Assembly: GCA_021811585.1 (NCBI GenBank)
Contig: JAJZOG010000009.1
Coordinates: 1-47,007 of the forward strand
Length of the DNA stretch: 47,007 bases
From: a bacterium
Lineage (GTDB): Bacteria > Patescibacteriota > Doudnabacteria > UBA920 > VMFF01
Direction of reading: 5' to 3'
Below the pieces are notes generated by a model that saw only the letters and a list, made by a program, of their open reading frames with translations, searched no databases and had not been told where the DNA came from. Of this stretch, positions 35,468-43,703 are shown in pieces. The number at the start of each line of letters is the position of its first letter. The first letter of the stretch is position 1. Position numbers and translations under genes: made by a program.

Positions 35468-36108
35468 AAATCCAAACAATATTTTGCCATTTCGGTTTCA
35501 CCGCATTTGTTTGTGCGGGCAGTGCAAATTTTTCGCCCAAACCAAATAAGCTGGTCGGAAAACTTAATCCAATTTTTTCGCGGCACGATTTTCATCAGAT
35601 CCTGCTCGATTTTTTTAGGGTCAATGTTTTTTGTCAGGCCCAGGCGCCTGGCAACCCTTTTTACATGGGTGTCAACAACAATTCCCGACGGGATTTTATA
35701 AGCATGGCCAAGCACAACATTGGCGGTTTTGCGCGCCACGCCCGGCAAAACAAGGAGCTCTTCCATTTCTTTTGGCACTTTGCCCCTGAATTTCCCAAGT
35801 AAAATCCGCGAAGCCGCTTTCAACGATTTCGCCTTATTGCGGTAGAAAGTCACGGGATAGATATCTTTTTGTAATTGGAGCGGTTTTGCGTTTGCGAAAT
35901 CCCCGGGTGTTTTGTATTTTTTGAAAAGCGTTTCCGTAATTCTATTTACAAGCGTATCAGTGCACTGGGCGGAAAGCATTGTCGCCACCAAAAGCTGGAA
36001 CGGGTTTTTAAACCTTAGCGCCGTGGTCGCGTTTGGAAACATCTTATCCAAAATTTTTTGAATTTTGCGGACGCGGGCCCGGAGCTTTTGTGTGGATGGG
36101 GTTTTCAT
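35464..36108 (-). CDS. nth: endonuclease III with incomplete Fe-S ligand set
   Basis: About 214 residues. DNA glycosylase/AP lyase for oxidised pyrimidines. The helix-hairpin-helix LPGVARKTANVVLGHAYKI contains the catalytic Lys and VDTHVKRVARRLGL the catalytic Asp. The C-terminal cluster loop, normally C-x6-C-x2-C-x5-C, reads CTARTNKCGETEMAKYC: the third Cys is Thr (ACC codon), so only three of four [4Fe-4S] ligands remain. The start chosen is ATG at 36108 because an extended -10 (TATACT) lies at 36124-36129, inside a longer frame starting at 36162. It heads the minus operon through ruvC. Confidence 0.9.
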   Translation of the reverse strand: MKTPSTQKLRARVRKIQKILDKMFPNATTALRFKNPFQLLVATMLSAQCTDTLVNRITETLFKKYKTPGDFANAKPLQLQKDIYPVTFYRNKAKSLKAASRILLGKFRGKVPKEMEELLVLPGVARKTANVVLGHAYKIPSGIVVDTHVKRVARRLGLTKNIDPKKIEQDLMKIVPRKNWIKFSDQLIWFGRKICTARTNKCGETEMAKYCLDL

Positions 36109-36123
36109 AAAGCAGGTAATATC

Positions 36124-36129
36124 AGTATA
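36124..36129 (-). promoter_or_regulatory. extended -10 upstream of nth
   Basis: TGG-TATACT on the minus strand (hexamer 36129-36124) would start transcription about 9 nt before the nth ATG at 36108. No clear -35. It supports that start rather than the longer in-frame one at 36162. Confidence 0.45.
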
Positions 36130-36155
36130 CCAGATTAGAATTTGTGAAAATAAAG

Positions 36156-36184
36156 TTGACACAAAGAGCAGTCCGTGGAAAATT
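36156..36184 (+). promoter_or_regulatory. promoter of the orphan membrane protein gene
   Basis: TTGACA (36156-36161), 17 nt, then AAAATT (36179-36184), a poor -10. It gives a leader of about 55 nt with a strong GAGGAGG Shine-Dalgarno sequence. The -35 is exact; the -10 is weak, so the assignment is tentative. Confidence 0.45.
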
Positions 36185-36244
36185 TTTAGTTAATTTGCCT
36201 CAAATTCAGGTGAATTGGCACATTTTTTGCTTGAGGAGGAAATT

Positions 36245-37444
36245 ATGTTGAGATTAATCGGACCGACGGCAGAGGAGTTGGTGGGATACGGAAGCGCCAG
36301 CGTTCCTATACGCTGGTGTTTGGAGGAGCAAGATTTACAAAAGCTTCGCCAACATGGTGTGGATCCGGCCACTATATTTGTGGCAATAGTAGTAAAATAC
36401 GACAATGGTTCAGAAGATCGTCAGTTGGTTCCTTTCAAAGATCAACCGATGACGTATGTTACTTTCCACAGGCCGGGTACGCATAAAATTTATGCGCGCT
36501 TGGTTTGGGAGAAAGTAAACAGAAAAGAAGTAATCCAACGGTTAAAAAATTATTTTTTGGAAAAACGTTCTTGGAGATCCTATGAATATGATGTTTTGAG
36601 AACGGGTGATGACGGAAAATTAAGATTGACGACTTTTTCATTGGAAGGAGAGTTAATTGAAGGCGCCGAGGCCTTGGCTTTTGAAATCCCTGAGCAGTAC
36701 TTTGCCAAAGAGCGGCCCTTGTGGTTTTCTGAGCTCGTCAATTGGTGGTTTCTATATCCACCTGCTGACGAATGCGATTTTCGGGCGCGACTTTGGACAC
36801 TGATACCAAAGATTCCGGTCCTCATTGTAGGGGGGTTAATTTTTGGTTTTTGGGTATATGTCTCGGGATTGACCCTGCTTGCCATCGCATTATTCTGTGG
36901 GTGGCGCGGAATAAGTTTAAAACCGTTTCTGCACCCTTTGATTACAATGAATAATGACGATATACCGATTCTTTTGCCTCTTTCCGAACAGGTAAAAGAA
37001 ACAGGCACCTCAAGTTATTATTTGACTCGCGCAGATGGGAAAAGGCGCTCCTTGTGGTTCCTTTTATTGCATCCTCTAAGCTGGACCATTATTTTTTGGT
37101 GCTGGCAAAGAGGTATTCTAGAAGGAAAATGGAGCGCACAAATTATAATCAGTATATTAATTGCAACCCTATTGGGTTGGTACTGTGTGGGGAGGATAAT
37201 AAGATGGGTGAAAGCCCGCCACAGCACCTTTGTAATAGATGAACAACTGGCGCGTGAGTTCGGTCGTCAGCGGGTGCAACGTTATAAACAGGCGTGCGAG
37301 GAGCAATTCCAAAAAATTGCCGCCTTTGCAACCTGCTCGGTAAATACTCAACCCGCGGTCTCGGCATTGCCGAGAGAATACAGGACATTCCGTCTGCGAT
37401 TTTTGGAACTCAAGGCCAAGGTCTGCAGGCCGTTTGCCCAATGA
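36245..37444 (+). CDS. hypothetical membrane protein
   Basis: About 399 residues; not recognised. A soluble N-terminal half (about 1-180) is followed by hydrophobic segments: roughly residues 195-225 (IPVLIVGGLIFGFWVYVSGL), another near 280 (LLLHPLSWTIIFWCW) and one near 305 (IIISILIATLLGWYCVG), then a basic C-terminal soluble region of about 75 residues (ARHSTFVIDEQLAREFGRQRVQRYKQACEEQF). The start is ATG at 36245 with TTGAGGAGG 5-6 nt upstream, an unusually strong site for this window. Its own promoter and a strong terminator isolate it from the neighbours. Lack of operon linkage and of recognisable motifs suggests an accessory or recently acquired gene. Confidence 0.7.
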   Translation: MLRLIGPTAEELVGYGSASVPIRWCLEEQDLQKLRQHGVDPATIFVAIVVKYDNGSEDRQLVPFKDQPMTYVTFHRPGTHKIYARLVWEKVNRKEVIQRLKNYFLEKRSWRSYEYDVLRTGDDGKLRLTTFSLEGELIEGAEALAFEIPEQYFAKERPLWFSELVNWWFLYPPADECDFRARLWTLIPKIPVLIVGGLIFGFWVYVSGLTLLAIALFCGWRGISLKPFLHPLITMNNDDIPILLPLSEQVKETGTSSYYLTRADGKRRSLWFLLLHPLSWTIIFWCWQRGILEGKWSAQIIISILIATLLGWYCVGRIIRWVKARHSTFVIDEQLAREFGRQRVQRYKQACEEQFQKIAAFATCSVNTQPAVSALPREYRTFRLRFLELKAKVCRPFAQ

Positions 37445-37466
37445 TTTTTTCGCGGTGGTTTTTAAC

Positions 37467-37507
37467 CTCTCCCGTTGTTGCATGTGCTTCAACGGGAGAG
37501 TTTTTAT
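37467..37507 (+). terminator. strong intrinsic terminator
   Basis: CTCTCCCGTTG (37467-37477) pairs perfectly with CAACGGGAGAG (37490-37500), an 11-bp stem with a 12-nt loop, followed by TTTTTATTTT. It ends the orphan membrane gene 22 nt after its stop. Confidence 0.93.
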
Positions 37508-37540
37508 TTTCCGCAATTAAAAAACCGCAAAGGGATTTTC

Positions 37541-37616
37541 TGGTGGGCATGCCAGGACTCGAACCTGGGACCAATTGTGTATAAGACAATCGCTCTACCA
37601 ACTGAGCTACATGCCC
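37541..37616 (-). tRNA. tRNA-Ile(UAU)
   Basis: 76-nt tRNA including encoded CCA. The acceptor GGGCATG pairs with CATGCCC; D arm GCTC-AGTTGGTA-GAGC; anticodon stem ATTGT/ACAAT with loop CTTATAC, so anticodon TAT; T arm CCAGG-TTCGAGT-CCTGG; discriminator A. UAU reads AUA directly. Most bacteria instead use a CAU tRNA modified to lysidine by TilS. It lies 56 nt downstream of gyrA in the same direction. Confidence 0.93.
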
Positions 37617-37672
37617 GGAACTCCTGCCAATCATGGCTGGAGTATGTAAATTACAAAGTATTGTAAATTATA

Positions 37673-40132
37673 TTAGATTATTGCGCTCGCGGCAACTTTA
37701 TCGCCTTCATCCAGGCGCATCACGCGCACGCCCTGGGTTGCGCGCCCTAATGTAGAAATCTGTTCCAGCTTGATTTTCAATGCTTGCCCCATGCGCGAGG
37801 TTAGCACCAGCTCATGCTCTTCGTCACCGCGGATAATGTGCATGGAAACAATGCGCCCGGTTTTCTCCGTAACCTTAAGCGTTTTTATTCCCGATCCGCC
37901 CCTCTTTTGCACTTTATAGAAAGTAAGATCGGTTTTTTTGCCCAAGCCGTTTTCGGTAATCACCAGCACCTGCAGCGTTTTTGTTTCGCGGTCCTTCCCT
38001 ATAATATCCATGCTCATGAGCATGTCTTTTCCTTTCAGGCGCATACCGCGCACGCCTGCTGCCACGCGCCCCATTGGCCGAATGTCTTTTTCTTTAAACC
38101 TTATGGCCTGGCCAAGTTCAGTGGAAAGTATTATCTCGTCATTGCCGTTGGAATTTTTAACCCATTTTAATTCATCGTCTGCTTTGAGTTTTATCACTAT
38201 CATTCCGCTTTTGCGCACTTTCTCGAATTCGGAAACATCCACTTTTTTTACAAGGCCTTTTTTCGTTGCCATGATAATGTATTTTGCCGGCATTTTTTTG
38301 GAATGCGTCAATACGGCAGTGGCATATTCTCCTGCGCCAAGCTGGAGAAAATTCACCAGGGCCTGGCCTTTTGTGGTGCGCGAACCCTCTGGTAATTCAT
38401 AAACTTTTGTCTGGAAAACGCGGCCTTTGTTGGTGAAAAACAGGATGTCATCGTGGGTGTTCGCGGAAATTACCTGGTCAACAAAATCCTCTTCTTTTGT
38501 GGCCATGCCGATAACGCCTTTGCCGCCGCGGCCCTGGGTCCTGTAAGTATCGGGAGCCAACCGCTTTACGTATCCTGATTTTGTAATTGTGATAATGGCT
38601 CCTTCTTCGGGAATCAGATCTTCCGCCCTGAATTCGCCTATGGCGCTTGGCACGATTTTTGTCCTGCGCTCGTCGCCGTATTTTTCTTTGAGCTCCAAAA
38701 CTTCCTTTTTTATTATTCCCAGGATTTTTTTTGCAGATGCCAAAATGCTTTCCAATTCCGCGATTAATGCGAGTTTTTCCGCCAATTCGTCCTCGATTTT
38801 TTTGCGTTCAAGGCCGGCAAGCGTTTGCAGGCGCATTTCCAAAATCGCCCGCGCCTGAATTTCGCTGAGTTTGAATTTTTTAATAAGATTTACAAATGCT
38901 TCTTCTTTTGAGGGTGATTTTTTAATTACCGCGATCACCTCATCAATATGGTCAAGGGCTTTTTTAAGGCCTTCCAAGATATGCGCGCGCTCTTTGGCTT
39001 TTTTAAGCTCGTATTCTGTCCTGCGGCGCACCACAATCTGCCTGTGCTCCAAGTATTTTTGTAAAATTGTGTGCAGGTTCAGCGTTTGCGGCTCAATTCC
39101 ATCAATCAAAGCCAGCATGTTTACATGAAAGGTTTCCTGCAGTTGCGAATAGTTGAAAAGCTGGTTTAAAACCTTGTTCGGCAAGGCCTCTTTTTTAAGA
39201 TCAACCACAATGCGCACGCCTTCCTTGTCCGATTCGTCGCGCAAATCCTTTATGCCCTCAACTTTTTTGTCGCGGACAAGATCCGCGAATTTCTCAAGCA
39301 GCGAGGCCTTATTAACGCGGAAAGGTATTTCGTTGATTATAATTTGAAAAAGGCCTGCTTTGGTTTCAATGATTTCCGTTTTTGCGCGCATTACAATACT
39401 GCCTTTGCCGGTGGCATATGCCGACCTTATGGCATTTAGGTCATAAATGATTCCGCCTGTAGGGAAATCCGGGCCTTTGATGTGCTTAAGCAGGTCCTCG
39501 GTTGTTGTTTTCGGGTTTTCCGCAAGCTCCACAATAGCATCGCAAATTTCCGAGAGATTGTGCGGAGGAATGTCTGTTGCCATGCCCACGGCAATTCCCA
39601 AAACCCCGTTTAATAAAAGATTGGGCACTTTTGCAGGCAGCACGATCGGCTCTTTTTTGTTGGCATCAAAGTTGTCTTTGAAATCGACTGTTTCTTTTTC
39701 AAGATCAGCAAGCAATTCTTCGGCAAGGGCTGTCATGCGCGCTTCAGTATAGCGGTAAGCTGCCGGAGGGTCGCCATCCAAACTGCCGAAATTCCCCTGC
39801 CCCTGGACAAGCGGATAGCGCATGGAAAAATCTTGCGCCATATGGACCATGGAATCGTAAACCGCCGCGTCTCCGTGCGGATGGTAATTGGCAATAACGT
39901 CGCCGACCACTGATGCGGATTTCCTGTATTTTGCCGCGTGGGTAAGGCCTTGCTGGTACATGGAATATAAAATTCTCCTGTGTACCGGCTTAAGCCCGTC
40001 GCGCACATCCGGCAGGGCGCGGTCAACAATAACGCTCATTGCGTAATCAATGAAGCTTTCTTGCATCTCGTGCTCAATGTTTTTCGTTTTGAGCAGCCCA
40101 ATATTCAAATTTTGCTTTTCCGAATCAGCCAT
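37673..40132 (-). CDS. gyrA: DNA gyrase subunit A
   Basis: 819-residue subunit A, which breaks and rejoins the DNA gate. The N-terminal domain has [36 protein letters not shown], the quinolone-resistance region [12 protein letters not shown], and the catalytic Tyr in [10 protein letters not shown]. The position equivalent to E. coli Ser83 is Ala. The coiled tower ([21 protein letters not shown]) and six-bladed C-terminal pinwheel follow; the GyrA box is present as QGRGGKG, so this is gyrase A, not ParC. Last but one in the MBL-membrane protein-gyrA-tRNA-Ile run. Confidence 0.96.
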   Translation of the reverse strand: MADSEKQNLNIGLLKTKNIEHEMQESFIDYAMSVIVDRALPDVRDGLKPVHRRILYSMYQQGLTHAAKYRKSASVVGDVIANYHPHGDAAVYDSMVHMAQDFSMRYPLVQGQGNFGSLDGDPPAAYRYTEARMTALAEELLADLEKETVDFKDNFDANKKEPIVLPAKVPNLLLNGVLGIAVGMATDIPPHNLSEICDAIVELAENPKTTTEDLLKHIKGPDFPTGGIIYDLNAIRSAYATGKGSIVMRAKTEIIETKAGLFQIIINEIPFRVNKASLLEKFADLVRDKKVEGIKDLRDESDKEGVRIVVDLKKEALPNKVLNQLFNYSQLQETFHVNMLALIDGIEPQTLNLHTILQKYLEHRQIVVRRRTEYELKKAKERAHILEGLKKALDHIDEVIAVIKKSPSKEEAFVNLIKKFKLSEIQARAILEMRLQTLAGLERKKIEDELAEKLALIAELESILASAKKILGIIKKEVLELKEKYGDERRTKIVPSAIGEFRAEDLIPEEGAIITITKSGYVKRLAPDTYRTQGRGGKGVIGMATKEEDFVDQVISANTHDDILFFTNKGRVFQTKVYELPEGSRTTKGQALVNFLQLGAGEYATAVLTHSKKMPAKYIIMATKKGLVKKVDVSEFEKVRKSGMIVIKLKADDELKWVKNSNGNDEIILSTELGQAIRFKEKDIRPMGRVAAGVRGMRLKGKDMLMSMDIIGKDRETKTLQVLVITENGLGKKTDLTFYKVQKRGGSGIKTLKVTEKTGRIVSMHIIRGDEEHELVLTSRMGQALKIKLEQISTLGRATQGVRVMRLDEGDKVAASAII

Positions 40133-40134
40133 AA

Positions 40135-40347
40135 TTATTTGTGAAAATTAAATCCTTGCGCGTTTTTGATATTGTTTATTGCCGAGCCCAGTGAGTTTGA
40201 ATTCCCCGCTGTTCCGTTTCCATAATGCGGGTTTCCTGCCACCATCCATAAAATTATCAGGAAGACAAGGAAAGCCAGCGCAATCGCATACATTAATTTC
40301 AATTTTTTTTCTTCGGGCCAGGATTGTATTTTTTTAAGCCAGGGCAT
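40135..40347 (-). CDS. small single-pass membrane protein
   Basis: 70-residue protein with one hydrophobic segment (about residues 18-38, [21 protein letters not shown]), preceded by a basic N-terminus ([13 protein letters not shown]) and followed by an Asn/Gly-rich tail ([22 protein letters not shown]). This predicts an inside N-terminus and an outside tail. No family is recognised. It is tightly packed between the MBL-fold gene (7 nt) and gyrA (2 nt), so it is co-transcribed with gyrA. Confidence 0.6.
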   Translation of the reverse strand: MPWLKKIQSWPEEKKLKLMYAIALAFLVFLIILWMVAGNPHYGNGTAGNSNSLGSAINNIKNAQGFNFHK

Positions 40348-40354
40348 TTTTAGT

Positions 40355-40981
40355 TTAGCGCATTGGTTCCAGAACCATTATTTTTACCGCTTCCTCTGTC
40401 AGATCTTTCTTCTTAATATTAAGTTTTTCCGCGTTTTCATGCTTGCCGCCCATTTCTTTAAGGAATTTTTCCAAGTTATCTGCCGGAATTTTTAAACCTC
40501 CTGTTTGATAATGGCTTGGAATTATTATTTTGGGCTCAATAAGATTGGCTGCTTTTGCGGCGGTCTCATAATCCATGACTTCGTTATTGCCAACCGGAAC
40601 TATTAAAATATCAACTTCGCCCAGGTCTTCCAGCTCATCTTGCGTCAGCTCCAATTTTTTTATGTGCGTGAGATTAAGAATTTTAATCCCTTCTATTTCC
40701 ATTAAATAAATCGTGATTAAGCGGCCGTCTTTTTTAATCGGGATTCCTGTTATGGCATGCTCTTTAACATCATATTCGCCCGGGCCGTCCACAATAAAAG
40801 GCGTGCCGGAAATGCTCTGCGTGTAGGAATAAAGCGGATTTTCTTTTTCGGCTAAAATAAGCAGGTCAGCGTTTCCGCGCGGCGGTGTCAGGCCGCTGGA
40901 TTTATCAAAAGGGTCTGTGATTGACGTGTAATTTTTTGACGCCAATTTGAAGCTGGACAAGCCGAAATATGATATTTGCAT
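40355..40981 (-). CDS. MBL-fold protein without the canonical metal motif
   Basis: 208-residue protein of the UlaG/metal-dependent hydrolase type of metallo-beta-lactamase fold. The fold is recognisable from the start (MQISYFGLSSFKL), TDPF, VDGPGEYDVKEHAITGI and the C-terminal IIPSHYQTGG. The metal-binding H-x-H-x-D-H that should follow the ADLL strand is absent: the sequence reads ADLLILAEKENPLYSY. Only the HY near the end remains. It is probably not a hydrolase as such and may be structural or ligand-binding. An extended -10 ends 6 nt before the ATG, so it leads a leaderless operon with the small membrane gene and gyrA. Confidence 0.78.
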   Translation of the reverse strand: MQISYFGLSSFKLASKNYTSITDPFDKSSGLTPPRGNADLLILAEKENPLYSYTQSISGTPFIVDGPGEYDVKEHAITGIPIKKDGRLITIYLMEIEGIKILNLTHIKKLELTQDELEDLGEVDILIVPVGNNEVMDYETAAKAANLIEPKIIIPSHYQTGGLKIPADNLEKFLKEMGGKHENAEKLNIKKKDLTEEAVKIMVLEPMR

Positions 40982-40987
40982 GTAGGA

Positions 40988-40996
40988 ATTTTACCA
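40988..40996 (-). promoter_or_regulatory. extended -10 of the MBL-gyrA operon (leaderless)
   Basis: On the minus strand TGG-TAAAAT (hexamer 40993-40988) ends 6 nt before the ATG at 40981. The core is the same as at ruvA and tsaE. There is no Shine-Dalgarno sequence. Confidence 0.55.
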
Positions 40997-41051
40997 GAAA
41001 AACGCGTTTTTGGGAAGTTAAAATATCCTGTCCAAGCTCACATACATATCC

Positions 41052-41079
41052 TTGCAAAATTCTTATTTTTTGCTATACT
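41052..41079 (+). promoter_or_regulatory. promoter of the S1-like gene
   Basis: TTGCAA (41052-41057), 16 nt, then TATACT (41074-41079) preceded by TG (extended -10). The start near 41086 leaves a leader of about 134 nt, unusually long for this window. Confidence 0.6.
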
Positions 41080-41095
41080 GCCCATGCTTAATGAT

Positions 41096-41147
41096 AAGCG
41101 CCTTATTTAAATTATTAACAATTCATTAGGCCTTGATAAAGGTGCTT
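41096..41147 (+). promoter_or_regulatory. hairpin in the 5' leader of the S1-like gene
   Basis: AAGCGCCTT (41096-41104) pairs with AAGGTGCTT (41139-41147) over 9 bp with one G-U pair. A shorter AGGCCT palindrome lies in its loop. The leader lacks a Shine-Dalgarno sequence, and S1 genes are often autoregulated through such leaders in other bacteria; regulation here is inferred only. Confidence 0.35.
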
Positions 41148-41219
41148 TAAGAATTAATTAATTGAATATTAAGCTTTTGCTTGTATCTCAAGGTTAATTC
41201 TTGGGATTTTTTTGTAAAT

Positions 41220-42452
41220 ATGGCAGAAAATAATAAAAGCGCGCCACTTCAGACAATGAATGATCTTCTGCAGGGCGGAGCGGAAATAAAGGTGTTAAAA
41301 GCCGGCGATACCATTCCGGGCAAAGTTTTAAGCGTGGGCAAAAATGAGGTTTATGTTGATATTGAAGGATACGGCATTGGCGTTGTGCGCGGCCGTGAAC
41401 TTTATGACGATGAAGCAACACTTTCTTCTTTAAAGCCGGGTGCAGAGGTTTTTGCCACAGTGGTGGACGTGGAAAATAAAGAAGGAAACATAGAGCTTTC
41501 TTTCAGACAAGCGGGACAGGAACGGGTTTGGCAATCGCTCAAAGAGAAATTGGAAAATAAAGAAGTCGTGCATACCAAAATATTGGAAGCTAACAAGGGC
41601 GGTTTGATGGTTGAGATCAATAATGTGGTTGGTTTTTTGCCGGTATCCCAACTTTCTACCGAGCATTATCCGCGCGTTGAAGACGGCGACAAAAACAAAA
41701 TCTTGTCTGTTTTGAATTCTTATGTGGGGCAATTCTTTGATGTGCAGATAATTACAGCTGATCCGGAAGACGAAAAGCTTATTGTTTCCGAGAAATCTGT
41801 CTATGAAAAAGAGCTTCAGGACAAGATCAGCAAACTTAAGATCGGCGATATTATTACTGGAATGGTTTCAGGTATAGTTGATTTCGGGGTCTTCGTAAAA
41901 TTCGGCGATTTGGAAGGCCTGGTGCATATCTCCGAGCTTGCCTGGCAGAGAATCGAACACCCGCGCGACATTGTTAGGGTTGGCCAGGAAGTGAAGTGCA
42001 TGGTTATCGGCTTGGACAAGGGCCGAATTTCCCTTTCAATGAAGCAATTGGAAAAAGATCCCTGGCAGGACAGCGTTAAAAAATACCAGATTGGCCAAGT
42101 GGTTAAAGGCAAGGTTACCAAAATAATGCCGTTCGGGGTTTTTGTGGAACTGGATGATCAGATCCAAGGGCTCGCCCATTTAATGGAGCTTTCCCATGAA
42201 GAAGTAAAAAATCCGGAAGATGTTTTGAAAGCCGGAGACGTGCGGGATTTTAAAATAATTTCCATTGAACCGCAGGAGCATCGCTTGGGGTTGTCGATAA
42301 AGGCGTTGCAGGAAAAACCGGCAAAGGAAAAAATCGATGAAAAGGTAGTGGAAAAAACCGAGGGAAAACCGAAGATACAGCCGGAGATGCAGGATGAGGA
42401 AAAGCCAGGGGCCGAAATTCCCGTTGAGAGCGAAGGCAAAATAGCGGAATAA
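41220..42452 (+). CDS. rpsA: ribosomal protein S1-like (four S1 domains)
   Basis: About 410 residues from the ATG at 41220. Four S1 RNA-binding repeats are visible: about 19-85 (GDTIPGKVLSVGKNEVYVDI), 100-190 (with the longer, divergent VGFLPVSQLSTEHYPRVE), 200-275 (GDIITGMVSGIVDFGVFVKF, EGLVHISELAWQ) and 285-360 (VVKGKVTKIMPFGVFVELDD). The tail of about 45 residues is acidic and repetitive (Glu/Lys/Pro). A longer frame starting TTG at 41181 is unsupported. It lacks the last two domains of E. coli S1, as many bacteria do. It binds mRNA on the small subunit. No Shine-Dalgarno sequence. Confidence 0.9.
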   Translation: MAENNKSAPLQTMNDLLQGGAEIKVLKAGDTIPGKVLSVGKNEVYVDIEGYGIGVVRGRELYDDEATLSSLKPGAEVFATVVDVENKEGNIELSFRQAGQERVWQSLKEKLENKEVVHTKILEANKGGLMVEINNVVGFLPVSQLSTEHYPRVEDGDKNKILSVLNSYVGQFFDVQIITADPEDEKLIVSEKSVYEKELQDKISKLKIGDIITGMVSGIVDFGVFVKFGDLEGLVHISELAWQRIEHPRDIVRVGQEVKCMVIGLDKGRISLSMKQLEKDPWQDSVKKYQIGQVVKGKVTKIMPFGVFVELDDQIQGLAHLMELSHEEVKNPEDVLKAGDVRDFKIISIEPQEHRLGLSIKALQEKPAKEKIDEKVVEKTEGKPKIQPEMQDEEKPGAEIPVESEGKIAE

Positions 42453-42508
42453 TTCAGGTATTTTGATTTGCGCTTTTGAGCGCGTAATTCAGCGGATTTA
42501 AAAAACTA

Positions 42509-42534
42509 GGCGGTCCTTGCGGATCGCCTTTGTT
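42509..42534 (+). terminator. terminator after the S1-like gene
   Basis: GGCGGTCC (42509-42516) pairs with GGATCGCC (42521-42528), one G-U pair, with loop TTGC, followed by a T-rich run (TTTGTTGTT). It separates the gene from the convergent carbonic-anhydrase-like gene. Confidence 0.75.
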
Positions 42535-42591
42535 GTTGAGGAGATGTTTTGCTTGGCTGCCTGTGTAATATCCGGCGCCAATGCTTAAATT

Positions 42592-43395
42592 CTAAACCGG
42601 CAAAATGATGCTTTCCAATGCCACGCGGCCATTATATTTTTCTACTGTAGCGCGCGCTTCTGCAGCCAATTCTTCCGCGGAAAATTCCGAATTATTATTT
42701 CCACTGACAGCGAAAACATAAAATGGATTTTCTTTGGAGAAACGTTTGCCGAAGCCGTGGTCTCCCAAGGCAATTTGGATGCAAAGGTCCAAATCATCCC
42801 CGCCAAAATATTTGCGAGAAACAACGAACCCTGGTGGCAATATTTTTAGCAGCGCGGGATTCATTTGGCCAGTGTCGTCATAATAAGCGCACACGGCATT
42901 ATGCATTTCAACAGGCCTGGCCATTTGCTCGGCAGTAATATGGCCTTTGTAGGGCAAACCGCTTGCTTGCGCAAGCTTTTGCGCCCATTCGCGAGCCACT
43001 GTATCTGCTAAGGACGGATCAATGCCTGCTGTTTTGCAATAAGCAACCGCGGCGCCGCATCCTTCATGGCTGGTAATTCCATCTGCGTTTGCGGTTTTTA
43101 GGCGCGCAAGCGCATTTTCCAAGCCAAGCAAAATGCACGAACCGGCGCAGTGCAGGCCGCCGGGCGTTCCCTCGTCAACGCACCGGATGGTGCGGTCAGT
43201 AAGATTAAACGCCATTTTGAATTCAGGAGAATTTTGTATTTTCTCCCGGTTTGCAAGGAAATTTGTTAACACCTCCTGTTTCTCTTGCCATTCTTGTTGA
43301 ACAAGTTCCTCAAGAACATGTTCTGTAGAAATCATCTCCTCTGGGCCCTCCGATTCCGAATTTTTGCGCGTTTCCGCACCCGTTGATGTTACCAT
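42592..43395 (-). CDS. beta-carbonic-anhydrase-like protein of unknown activity
   Basis: 267 residues. Two spaced motifs resemble the beta-carbonic anhydrase zinc site: RCVDEG with Cys72 and Asp74 (family CxDSR), and TSHEGCGAAVAYC with His110 and Cys113 (family HxxC). The Ser-Arg of CxDSR is replaced by Glu-Gly, so the Asp-Arg dyad of canonical enzymes is altered. An N-terminal acidic extension (SESEGPEEM, about 1-55) and a C-terminal segment without clear similarity surround it. It starts 2 nt after the RNHCP gene stop and is co-transcribed. Carbonic anhydrase or a related CO2/CS2-type activity is possible; a different role is equally possible. Confidence 0.55.
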   Translation of the reverse strand: MVTSTGAETRKNSESEGPEEMISTEHVLEELVQQEWQEKQEVLTNFLANREKIQNSPEFKMAFNLTDRTIRCVDEGTPGGLHCAGSCILLGLENALARLKTANADGITSHEGCGAAVAYCKTAGIDPSLADTVAREWAQKLAQASGLPYKGHITAEQMARPVEMHNAVCAYYDDTGQMNPALLKILPPGFVVSRKYFGGDDLDLCIQIALGDHGFGKRFSKENPFYVFAVSGNNNSEFSAEELAAEARATVEKYNGRVALESIILPV

Positions 43396-43397
43396 GT

Positions 43398-43703
43398 TTA
43401 GTAATTAATGTTAAGGGCAGACACTTTCATAATTGTGCCGAAGTTGTCGTCTCTTGAAGTCCTGTTGAGTTTTTCTATCCCGCAAACAACGCATTTATGT
43501 ATAATTTTGTATTCCCCGTTTTTTAATTCTATGCCCACCGGTTCCATAAGCCCTTTGCAGGCATCGGCGCGGTCGCCCGGATTAATATCCACGTGCACGC
43601 TCCATAAGCAGTTCGGGCAGTGGTTAGTGTAGCCGTTTCCGCTGATTTTCATTTTGCAATTAATGCAGATAAAATTTTCTTTTGTCCTTGTGAATTTTTT
43701 CAT
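43398..43703 (-). CDS. RNHCP-domain zinc-ribbon protein
   Basis: 101-residue protein of the RNHCP type. Two cysteine pairs (CINCK near 13 and CPNC near 29) and a second pair (CVVCG about 72) frame the family sequence YTNHCPNCLWSVHVDINPGDRADACKGLMEPVGIELKNGEYKIIHKCVVCGIEKLNRTSRDDN. Zinc-binding is expected. No function is established for the family. It precedes the carbonic-anhydrase-like gene by 2 nt. The gap upstream (43704-43819) holds no gene. Confidence 0.82.
   Translation of the reverse strand: MKKFTRTKENFICINCKMKISGNGYTNHCPNCLWSVHVDINPGDRADACKGLMEPVGIELKNGEYKIIHKCVVCGIEKLNRTSRDDNFGTIMKVSALNINY

Noticed and set aside
42470-42486. GCGC-TTTTGA-GCGC inverted repeat after the S1-like gene
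   Set aside because: The stem is only 4 bp and has no T run. The GGCGGTCC hairpin just downstream is the better terminator.
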